From: Methanobacterium sp. UBA410
Lineage (GTDB): Archaea > Methanobacteriota > Methanobacteria > Methanobacteriales > Methanobacteriaceae
Direction of reading: 5' to 3'
DNA length: 27,196 nt
Assembly: GCA_002498385.1 (NCBI GenBank)
Contig: DAHH01000016.1
Location: 274,530 to 301,725 of the forward strand
Numbering within the stretch: the first letter of the stretch is position 1; the number at the start of each line of letters is the position of its first letter. A program made the translations under genes and the position numbers. Positions 1-6,183 of this stretch are shown here, in pieces. Under the pieces are notes generated by a model. The model had not been told where the DNA came from. It saw nothing but the letters and a program-made list of their open reading frames with translations, and did no database searches.

Positions 1-294
1 GAAATTGAAGAAATGTAAAGAAAGTAGAAAATGTATAAAAAGTGATGAAAAGAACTAAATTTTTTATTAACTTCAAAGCTCTTCTACAAAAAAAATTAAT
101 TCTTAGATGAAATTTTACTTTTAAATGAAAATGCAAACTCTAAACCTAATTTACCTTCCTTAATTAAACTGGAAAAAGAGAAAAAAGATAAGAGTAATAA
201 CATTTAAATGAACTAAGAATAATCTTGTAAAAAGAATTATAACCTTGTAAAGAATTATATTAGGAAGTTTCTGTAAAAGCACTAACGGTGAAAT
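1..294. other. AT-rich region without a recognisable gene
   Basis: No convincing coding region or RNA gene is visible on either strand. The stretch is very A-rich. Near its end it carries a direct repeat built on CTTGTAAA..AGAATTATA (about 224-259), the same kind of short duplication seen in other spacers of this window. The last 45 bases hold the probable promoter of the first gene. A GTGATGA at about 42-48 resembles a C box, but no CTGA D box follows. Confidence 0.6.
253..262 (+). promoter_or_regulatory. Probable TATA box of the first gene pair
   Basis: AATTATATTA lies about 40 bp upstream of the first start codon. An archaeal start site about 25 bp downstream would fall near 283-288, leaving a short leader that just includes the GGTGA ribosome binding site at 287-291. 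This is inferred from spacing alone; no BRE was clearly resolved. Confidence 0.45.
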
Positions 295-297
295 GTG

Positions 298-732
298 ATG
301 TTCATAAAAATAAGGAGAGACACTCTAATCATTTTAATACTTGCATTCATCCTGATCTTGTCAGGTCAACTAATGACCTACATGGCGTATGCTTCCTCAA
401 ATGGAACAGGTAATGGTGTGGCCATATCAGGTGTTATAATAAAGGGAAATGATATAGTGCCCACAGACTCCATACGTTCCAACATAGCCAACACAGGGTT
501 CAGATCAGGTAGCTACATAAGGGGGGACACATTAGTTACCACTAAACAGTCACTGCCCCTTAACGAGGCCATAACAAATGCTCAACAAGCAGCTGTAGCA
601 ACTACCATTCCAGGAACAACTATTAAACCAATAGTGGCGGCTGATGTACAGGTTGACAAGGAAACAGGATTGGTTACAGTAACTGTGGTGGAAGACTTCT
701 CACAAATCAATGTAAACGGTACGGTGGTATAA
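298..732 (+). CDS. Membrane-anchored or exported protein with a POTRA-like sequence
   Basis: 144 aa, unknown function. The start is ATG 298, because GGTGA at 287-291 sits 6 nt upstream; the GTG at 295 is closer than usual. Residues about 8-29 are a basic-then-hydrophobic signal anchor, so the rest should lie outside the cell. After it, GVIIKGNDIVPTDSIRSNI, then a G-S-Y-I-R-G-D turn and a C-terminal strand ending VVEDFSQINVNG, follow the pattern of a single POTRA repeat (strand, helix, helix, strand, strand). POTRA domains are known as periplasmic protein-interaction modules in bacterial Omp85 and FtsQ; in a pseudomurein archaeon the role is unknown. The next gene starts 3 nt after this stop, and its ribosome binding site lies inside this gene's end, so the two are almost surely co-transcribed. 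The POTRA assignment is pattern recognition only. Confidence 0.75.
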   Translation: MFIKIRRDTLIILILAFILILSGQLMTYMAYASSNGTGNGVAISGVIIKGNDIVPTDSIRSNIANTGFRSGSYIRGDTLVTTKQSLPLNEAITNAQQAAVATTIPGTTIKPIVAADVQVDKETGLVTVTVVEDFSQINVNGTVV

Positions 733-735
733 AGC

Positions 736-2016
736 ATGAAAGCTGAAAGACCAAAGTTAATAAAAGCCCTTCTACTTCTGTTCATAGTAGCGATAGTCGT
801 TGGTACGTCTTCTGCAACAACAAACATGATAATTATAACTGATCCTACAGGGCAGGATCCCAACGGTGCTGCAGCTGGAAGTATGTCCTACGCTGAAAAC
901 ATGTTTCAATCAACCTTCATCTACTCAACAATGAACCATTTCTGTGTTCTCTCTGGTGGTGAAGGCGACTCAACACTCAGACTTAAAGCAACGATTGCAG
1001 TCATAGATGCACTTGAAAAAAATGCAACTCCTTCACAAGCAGCTTCAATAGCATCAGGTTACTCAGGAATCAGGATCATGTGCGGTACTCCAACAGGTGG
1101 TGCTGCAGTTGGCGGATCATTTGATGCATATGTTGTCACTGTTTCAGGTAACGGCACAATAAACATCACACCTTACTCCACTACATCAGGAGGCGTTGCA
1201 GTACTGCCTGCAGGCACAAAGGGAGCCATCATACACCTGAGAAACTGTGAAGATAACCCTAAGTTTGGAACCGCTGATACTGTTCGTCTACAAACTGCTG
1301 AAAACATTGGAAAAATGATAAGGGATGGTTACCCAGCAACCTACATCTTAGGTCAGGCCTTTGGAGAAGTTGCAAACGACTCGGGCGAAGACCATGGTGG
1401 AGGAGGCATAAACCTCGTCTCAGGAATCACAACAGGAAGCATGTTCACACCAGCAGAACTAAACCAAACCGGATACCCTATGGAACAGGCATACACTAAG
1501 GTCTGTCCTGAATGTGGATGGAGTGTAAGTTATCCAGAGGCTGACAACTATCAAACCTGCCCAAACGATGGAACAACACTCAAAACAGTTACTGCTTCTC
1601 AGGCCCTTGCAGATGATATAACAGCTACTGCAAACAGTACATCTGTATCAGTTTATGGAAGTGATGAACCTGGAATCTCAGAAACAACCGATGAGATAGT
1701 TACGGCTTCCGTTAAAAAGAATGGGTACAACAGTGAAACAATTGCAAAAGCCATAAACTCAGCGATAGACAACGGATTGATCGTTGGGGTTAACTACGTT
1801 GAACCAAAGGATATAAACGTGAAAGAAAGTTCTAGAGCTGTGGGTGTTTACTTTAAAGCACTCCCTAACAACAGGTCGGCACCTCCATGGAACCTTCCAA
1901 TAAGCTCCTCCATTTTGAACTTACTTGGAAATATACAGACAGCAATTGGTTTGATACTGGTTGTGCTTGTTTTATTCAGAAGTAGCCTCATAAATTCCTT
2001 CCTTAAAAAACGGTAG
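736..2016 (+). CDS. Surface protein with zinc ribbon and C-terminal membrane anchor, unknown family
   Basis: 426 aa, family not recognised. ATG 736 is preceded by GGTGG at 723-727. Residues about 7-24 are a signal or anchor segment, and residues 396-415 are a strongly hydrophobic segment followed by K-K-R. The bulk is therefore probably extracellular and tethered at the C terminus. A zinc-ribbon-like motif, CPECG (C257, C260) followed by CPNDG (C275), lies in the middle; the fourth ligand is unclear. A glycine-rich stretch with histidine (DHGGGGIN, 219-226) and a second Gly/Ala-rich segment (116-128) could form ligand or metal sites. Codon use fits the neighbours. It forms a two-gene unit with the POTRA-like protein upstream, so the two may act as a complex at the envelope. 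Confidence 0.8.
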   Translation: MKAERPKLIKALLLLFIVAIVVGTSSATTNMIIITDPTGQDPNGAAAGSMSYAENMFQSTFIYSTMNHFCVLSGGEGDSTLRLKATIAVIDALEKNATPSQAASIASGYSGIRIMCGTPTGGAAVGGSFDAYVVTVSGNGTINITPYSTTSGGVAVLPAGTKGAIIHLRNCEDNPKFGTADTVRLQTAENIGKMIRDGYPATYILGQAFGEVANDSGEDHGGGGINLVSGITTGSMFTPAELNQTGYPMEQAYTKVCPECGWSVSYPEADNYQTCPNDGTTLKTVTASQALADDITATANSTSVSVYGSDEPGISETTDEIVTASVKKNGYNSETIAKAINSAIDNGLIVGVNYVEPKDINVKESSRAVGVYFKALPNNRSAPPWNLPISSSILNLLGNIQTAIGLILVVLVLFRSSLINSFLKKR

Positions 2017-2023
2017 TATGAGT

Positions 2024-2101
2024 TATGATTAATGAATCATACAGGAATTTGAGGACGGGATTGATCCAAGGATCAATCAACTTTTATTAACTTCCTTTTT
2101 T
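2024..2101 (+). terminator. Two hairpins and T-rich tract after the surface-protein pair
   Basis: Eight bases after the stop codon, TATGATT/AATCATA (2024-2041, loop AATG) can form a 7-bp hairpin. A second, stronger inverted repeat, GATTGATCC..GGATCAATC (2059-2078), follows, and then a T-rich tract to 2101. Archaeal termination depends mainly on the T-rich tract, so 2080-2101 is the likely release site. The hairpins may stabilise the 3' end. Confidence 0.5.
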
Positions 2102-2341
2102 TATTGAAGTGTTTTGAAGTGAAGGTGTTTTTGAAGTTTTTATGAGATGAAGCTTCACCATGAAATGAGATTTCAACTTAAAAAAAATAATTTTAAGTAC
2201 TGAAGGTTATAGAATCTTATTTTGGGATGAAAAGTTAATTATTAAGAAAAATAATCAATAGGTTTACTGTTCACGTTCACGAACTGGATATTTATTATAG
2301 TATTATGTGCAGATTAGGAAAATTTAATGGAAGCTTAATAG

Positions 2342-2388
2342 AAGTTCAGTAACTTAATAATGATCTAAAAAGTTCAGTAACTTAATAA
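2342..2388. repeat. 19-bp direct repeat, 28-bp period
   Basis: AAGTTCAGTAACTTAATAA occurs exactly at 2342-2360 and again at 2370-2388. It lies in the 460-bp spacer before the DUF356 gene, which otherwise shows only AT-rich sequence. A GTTCACG-containing stretch at 2269-2284 is the other non-random element there. Function unknown; it may be an operator pair or a slippage product. Confidence 0.7.
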
Positions 2389-2432
2389 AAGTTTAAATGC
2401 CAATTCAGGAACACTAAATTTTCAATTTAGTT

Positions 2433-2473
2433 TTTATTTGTTTACAGGAAGGTTTATTTGTTTACAGAAAGGT
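2433..2473 (+). repeat. 20-bp tandem duplication containing the ribosome binding site
   Basis: TTTATTTGTTTACAGRAAGG is repeated head to tail (2433-2452 and 2453-2472) immediately before the DUF356 start codon. The second copy supplies the functional GGTGA (2471-2475). The first copy holds a decoy GGT and an in-frame TTG at 2438 that would add 14 residues, so the duplication creates an apparent but unlikely upstream start. Confidence 0.7.
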
Positions 2474-2479
2474 GAAAAA

Positions 2480-2851
2480 ATGGCTTTAATTTTAATAAGG
2501 GCTGAGAATCAGAAGAAAATTTTAAACAGTCTTGCAGACATTGAAAGGCATGCAGACTTAAAGATCACAGGAAAACCCAGGATTGTAAATCCAGAATCTG
2601 CTGACAGAATTGCACAGGAAATAATTAAACAAAAGTTAAGGTCAAAATCAAAGATAGCTGTTATAGTAAAAGTAAAGGATGATACAACAAAAAGCATAGT
2701 TCATATAAGGAAAATACATCCTCCAGCACATTTAATGGTTATAAGTGAAGAGTACAAAGAGTTCAAGGATATTGAAAGGAACTTCAAAAGTTCTCCAGTA
2801 CTGCAGGGATACTACTCACATAAAAAGGGTAAAACAAAATCCAAAAACTAA
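2480..2851 (+). CDS. DUF356 family protein
   Basis: 123 aa. The start is ATG 2480 with GGTGA at 2471-2475; the longer reading from TTG 2438 only translates the duplicated leader. The opening MALILIRAENQKKI and the following LADIERHADLKI are what I recognise as DUF356, a small soluble family confined to methanogens and of unknown function. The protein is an alpha/beta mix with a basic, lysine-rich tail (HKKGKTKSKN), which hints at nucleic acid or ribosome contact, but that is only inference. No catalytic motif is visible. It stands alone on the plus strand, followed by convergent mbf1. Confidence 0.75.
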   Translation: MALILIRAENQKKILNSLADIERHADLKITGKPRIVNPESADRIAQEIIKQKLRSKSKIAVIVKVKDDTTKSIVHIRKIHPPAHLMVISEEYKEFKDIERNFKSSPVLQGYYSHKKGKTKSKN

Positions 2852-2905
2852 AATGAATTTATTTGGTAGAGTGAATTATTTTTTTACTAAAATTTAGCTA
2901 AAAAA

Positions 2906-2992
2906 GGATTTTGATTAGAAGAGTTGATTAGAAGGATTTTAATTAGAAGGATTTTAATTAGAAGGGTTTTAATTAGAAAAAGATTTTAATTA
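2906..2992. repeat. 15-bp tandem repeat array
   Basis: The unit GGATTTTAATTAGAA is perfect at 2934-2948 and 2949-2963. It is followed by a one-mismatch copy (2964-2978) and a partial degenerate copy, and preceded by related copies from 2907. It fills the spacer between the DUF356 gene and convergent mbf1. There are no unique spacers, so it is not a CRISPR array; slippage is the likely origin. Confidence 0.8.
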
Positions 2993-3085
2993 AAAAGGAA
3001 GAATTTAAGGAAATAATTTCAAAGTTCAACATCAATTAACTTTAAATCAATTTCCAACCCTTTTATTAAATATTTCATAATGACA

Positions 3086-3562
3086 TTAATGTCTTTTTAT
3101 TTTAGCTATGTCCCCAATTGTAGCTCCCTTTATCTTTGAAGATCCAAAATCTTCCTTGGTCACGTCACTTGTTTTTTCAAGGAGGGTAACATGGAGGATC
3201 CTTTCAAATTTCTTTGCAAGCTTTATATCTGGAACCATTTTACCAGATTCCACTCGACTTATAACAGAGGCCTTTTCATATATTTTTTCACCGAGTTCTT
3301 CACGGGACCATTCCTTTTTTTCTCTGGCCTTCCTCACAATCTCGTTGTAATTTTCAAGAACTTCATAGGTAGGTTCAATGGGGCGTGGCTGTCTTCTTAC
3401 ACCGCCTCTTCTCGCAGCTCCTCTGGATCTTCCCAGTTTCTGTGGTTCCCTCTGAACCTTACCAAACTTTGAACATTCCTGACATGTGATCATTAAAGAT
3501 CCTTCAATTTTCGTTTTCAATGGTTTTCCTGTTATACTTTTTCCACATATCTCGCATCTCAT
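3086..3562 (-). CDS. mbf1: Archaeal multiprotein bridging factor 1 (zinc ribbon plus HTH)
   Basis: 158 aa from ATG 3562; the frame is open to 3607, but the extra 15 residues are not conserved-looking and GGGATC precedes ATG 3562. The N-terminal zinc ribbon has C3-x2-C6 and C27-x2-C30. A flexible Arg/Gly-rich linker follows (about 38-60, RSRGAARRGGVRRQPRP). Then comes a Cro/C1-type HTH (about 70-130) with the typical WSREELGEKIYEKASVISRVESG. This is the aMBF1 architecture. In archaea the protein is linked to ribosomes and translation rather than to TBP bridging. It is divergent from pan, sharing a 165-bp promoter region. A 12-bp palindrome GACATTAATGTC (3082-3093) overlaps the stop codon. Confidence 0.92.
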   Translation of the reverse strand: MRCEICGKSITGKPLKTKIEGSLMITCQECSKFGKVQREPQKLGRSRGAARRGGVRRQPRPIEPTYEVLENYNEIVRKAREKKEWSREELGEKIYEKASVISRVESGKMVPDIKLAKKFERILHVTLLEKTSDVTKEDFGSSKIKGATIGDIAKIKRH

Positions 3563-3727
3563 GCTGATCCCTTTTAGATTTGTACTAGTTAAATATATTT
3601 TGTACATCTACATTTAAATATTATTAGAGACAATAAGACTAATATTTATCAAAACTCAATATAACATTAGATATATTAACATAAAATTAACTTTTTATAT
3701 ACCAAGATCTAGGAGTGAACGAGGATC
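3563..3727. promoter_or_regulatory. Divergent mbf1/pan promoter region
   Basis: For pan, TATA-like TTTATATA (3694-3701) and AGATATATT (about 3669-3677) lie upstream of ATG 3728; the nearer one would give an almost leaderless message. For mbf1 on the minus strand, AAATATATTT (3591-3600) and TTTAAATATTA (about 3613-3623) are candidates. An inverted repeat TGTAC(3581-3585)/GTACA(3602-3606) brackets the nearer mbf1 TATA symmetrically, which is how a repressor site would be placed. Regulation is inferred, not shown. Confidence 0.5.
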
Positions 3728-4960
3728 ATGGAGAACATGTCCCCAACTGTATTAAAAAAGATTGAAGACCTTAAAAAGGAAATAAAAATCCTCAAAGAGG
3801 AAAACACTAAAACAAAACGTAATTTAACGTGGAAAGTAAGGAAGCTCGAGAAAGATAAAGTCTTAATCGAAAATGAAAAGATGAGACTGGAGAGAGAAGC
3901 AAAATCACTCAGAGGAGAGATTGAACGATTCAGGTCACCTCCACTCGTAATCGCCACAGTAACGGAAGTTTTGGAAGATGGAAGAGTAGTTGTTAAAAGC
4001 AGCACAGGTCCCAACTTCGTCATTGGATACTCAAGATTCTTAAATAAAAAAGATCTGGAACCTGGAGTAAGGGTGGCACTTAACCAGCAGACATTCAGCA
4101 TAGTGAACATATTACCATCCGAAAAAGACCCACTTGTAATGGGTATGGAAGTAGAAGAAAAACCAAATGTAAGCTACGAACAGATTGGTGGATTAGAGGA
4201 ACAGTTAGTTGAAATAAAGGAAACTGTAGAACTACCCCTCAAAAAACCAGAACTATTCACCAACGTTGGAATTGAACCACCAAAAGGTGTGCTCCTCTAC
4301 GGACCACCAGGAACAGGTAAAACACTCCTTGCAAAGGCAGTTGCACATGAAACCAACGCAACCTTCATAAAAATCGTTGCATCAGAATTTGTTCGAAAAT
4401 ACATTGGAGAAGGTGCAAGGCTTGTCAGGGGCGTCTTCGAGCTTGCAAAAGAAAAGGCACCAAGTATAATCTTCATAGATGAGATCGATGCCATTGCAGC
4501 CAAAAGACTTAAAAGTTCAACAAGCGGTGACAGAGAAGTTCAAAGGACTCTCATGCAGCTTCTTGCAGAGATGGACGGTTTCGAAGCCAGAGGTGACGTT
4601 GGACTGGTTGCAGCAACCAACAGGCCGGACATACTCGACCCAGCTCTACTGCGTCCAGGAAGGTTCGATAGGTTCATAGAAGTCCCTGTTCCAAATGAAG
4701 ATGGAAGGATGGAAATACTTAAAATCCATACAAGGAACATGTCCCTGGATGAAGAAGTAGACCTTAAACTCATTGCATCCCTCACAGAAGGAGCATCAGG
4801 AGCCGACCTCAAAGCAATGTGCACAGAGGCTGGTATGTTCGCAATAAGGGAAGAAAGATCAACGGTTACAGTCACTGACTTCATGGATGCCATCGACAAG
4901 ATAATCGGCATTGAACATGAGGAGGATATGAGAAGAGAAGCTGGAGTAATGTTCGGATAA
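3728..4960 (+). CDS. pan: Proteasome-activating nucleotidase (PAN)
   Basis: 410 aa, full length. It is the AAA+ hexameric unfoldase that feeds proteins into the 20S proteasome in the cytoplasm. Residues about 8-70 form the N-terminal coiled coil. It ends in the conserved P71-P72 before the OB domain (about 73-130). The AAA module holds Walker A GPPGTGKT (192-199), the pore loop YIG (225-227), Walker B IIFIDEID (247-254) and arginine fingers in LRPGRFDR (R309, R312). The C terminus is M-F-G, so the family's HbYX gate-opening motif has Phe where Tyr is usual. ATG 3728 follows a GAGG at 3721-3724; ATG 3737 is an in-frame alternative. A C/D box RNA lies 102 nt downstream. Confidence 0.97.
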   Translation: MENMSPTVLKKIEDLKKEIKILKEENTKTKRNLTWKVRKLEKDKVLIENEKMRLEREAKSLRGEIERFRSPPLVIATVTEVLEDGRVVVKSSTGPNFVIGYSRFLNKKDLEPGVRVALNQQTFSIVNILPSEKDPLVMGMEVEEKPNVSYEQIGGLEEQLVEIKETVELPLKKPELFTNVGIEPPKGVLLYGPPGTGKTLLAKAVAHETNATFIKIVASEFVRKYIGEGARLVRGVFELAKEKAPSIIFIDEIDAIAAKRLKSSTSGDREVQRTLMQLLAEMDGFEARGDVGLVAATNRPDILDPALLRPGRFDRFIEVPVPNEDGRMEILKIHTRNMSLDEEVDLKLIASLTEGASGADLKAMCTEAGMFAIREERSTVTVTDFMDAIDKIIGIEHEEDMRREAGVMFG

Positions 4961-5062
4961 AACTCTTCTCTTCATTTAATTTTTGAATTTCCATTTTTCT
5001 TGAACTTTCATTTAATTTTGAGTTTTCAAAGTTCTACATCCCGGAAAAGGAATCTCTAATTT

Positions 5063-5124
5063 TAAGCCTATGATGAACCCTATGAGCTCTGATACGTGAT
5101 GAATGATGGGCGAGCTGAGGCTTA
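5063..5124 (+). ncRNA. C/D box 2'-O-methylation guide sRNA
   Basis: All four boxes are present in order: C box ATGATGA (5070-5076), 12-nt guide (5077-5088), D' box CTGA (5089-5092), 3-nt spacer, C' box GTGATGA (5096-5102), 12-nt guide (5103-5114) and D box CTGA (5115-5118). A perfect 6-bp terminal stem TAAGCC/GGCTTA (5063-5068 with 5119-5124) closes the kink-turn. Box spacing is exactly that of archaeal C/D sRNAs, which assemble with L7Ae, Nop5 and fibrillarin. By the box-plus-five rule, the D' guide methylates the target base opposite 5084 and the D guide the base opposite 5110. The D' guide complement contains AGCUCAUA, matching the CAU anticodon loop of tRNA-Met and placing the mark on C34. 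The D guide may match the 23S A-loop 3' flank (GUUCGCCCAUUA, from memory) with two G-U pairs. The region is visibly more GC-rich than its surroundings. Confidence 0.9.
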
Positions 5125-5151
5125 CTTAATTTTTAAGTAACCTTATTTTTA
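5122..5151 (+). terminator. Hairpin and T-rich tract after the C/D sRNA
   Basis: TTACTTAA/TTAAGTAA (5122-5129 and 5133-5140) forms an 8-bp hairpin with a 3-nt loop, followed by CCTTATTTTT. Its left arm overlaps the last three bases of the sRNA terminal stem. The hairpin and the kink-turn stem are therefore alternatives, and the tail is probably trimmed. The remaining spacer to 5386 is AT-rich with nothing else recognisable. Confidence 0.4.
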
Positions 5152-5386
5152 AAGCAGTTTATCCACAGCATCAATTTTGTATCAATAATCTATTTTCATA
5201 ATTGTTTAACATTTATTCATGTAAATTTAGTGCTAAATTTTTAAAAAAAGGTTTAAATGATTTTTTTTTAAAAAATATGTTTTAAATGTATTTTAAATAA
5301 TAAATTATGGTCTAAAAAGGAATTATAGATTAAAAGAGTTTATCGATTATTTAAAAGAATATTTTTAAGAATAAAGTCTGAAAAAC

Positions 5387-6172
5387 CTATAAACACCTCA
5401 ACTTCCTGCAGATGGCATCAACATCACCTGAAACCCACTCATTTTTAAGTTCTGCAACCTCAGGGCGCATAACGACAACCACTGGAATTCCAAGTTCCAG
5501 GGCAGCTTCTACTTTCTCTGGTGTTCCACCTGTTTCTCCGCTCTCCTTTGTGACCACAGCTGAAACATTGTACTCCTTCATCATGGCACTGTTGAAGTCC
5601 TTTGAGAACGTTCCCTGCATTGCAATTATGTTCCCACCAGGCAGACCTGTTTCAAGGCATTTTTTAATGGAAAAAATGGATGGAACAACCCTTGCAATGA
5701 TTCTCTCAGGTTTTACACGTTCTGTGAGGTAATGCAGGGTTGAAACCCCTGCAAGGTGCATTATTCTTCTGTTTACATCTTCATTGGCTATCTCAAGGGC
5801 CTTTGATGCGGCATCCTCAAAGGATCGGACCTTGTAAACAATTTCCGATTCTGGAAGAGGTATTTGCGGTCTTTCGAATCTTAAATATTTTATTCCAGTT
5901 TTATGAACTGCTTTTATTGCGTTTTTGGTTGCCTCAACTGCGAATGGATGTGTTGCATCCACCAGTACGTTTATACTTCGTTCATCTATGATTTCAACAA
6001 TTTTTTCAGATGGAAGTCCCCTTGATATAACATCAGAAGCCCCTGCAGATCTTGCAAGTTCTGCACCATAGTCCGTGGTTGTGGTGGCGAGTATTTTGAT
6101 ATCTTCAAAGTCTGAAAGTTTTTCCATGATACGAACTGCATCATGTGTACCTGCCATTACTATTACATTCAT
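5387..6172 (-). CDS. cbiJ: Cobalt-precorrin-6A reductase
   Basis: 261 aa. It reduces the cobalt-precorrin-6A macrocycle with NAD(P)H during corrinoid synthesis, which methanogens need for methyltransfer cofactors. Family hallmarks are the N-terminal MAGTHDA (6-12), DATHPFA (72-78), a mid-protein MQGTFS and the C-terminal VTKESGETGGTPEKVEAA followed by a conserved RP. ATG 6172 is preceded by GAGGTAGG, which overlaps the stop of the upstream P-type ATPase 11 nt away, so the two are co-transcribed. No other corrinoid gene is nearby in the window, which is common in archaea with scattered cob/cbi genes. Confidence 0.92.
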   Translation of the reverse strand: MNVIVMAGTHDAVRIMEKLSDFEDIKILATTTTDYGAELARSAGASDVISRGLPSEKIVEIIDERSINVLVDATHPFAVEATKNAIKAVHKTGIKYLRFERPQIPLPESEIVYKVRSFEDAASKALEIANEDVNRRIMHLAGVSTLHYLTERVKPERIIARVVPSIFSIKKCLETGLPGGNIIAMQGTFSKDFNSAMMKEYNVSAVVTKESGETGGTPEKVEAALELGIPVVVVMRPEVAELKNEWVSGDVDAICRKLRCL

Positions 6173-6183
6173 TTTAACCTACC

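Noticed and set aside
2906..2992. Repeat array as a CRISPR or transposon end
   Set aside because: Contiguous 15-bp units without spacers or terminal inverted repeats.
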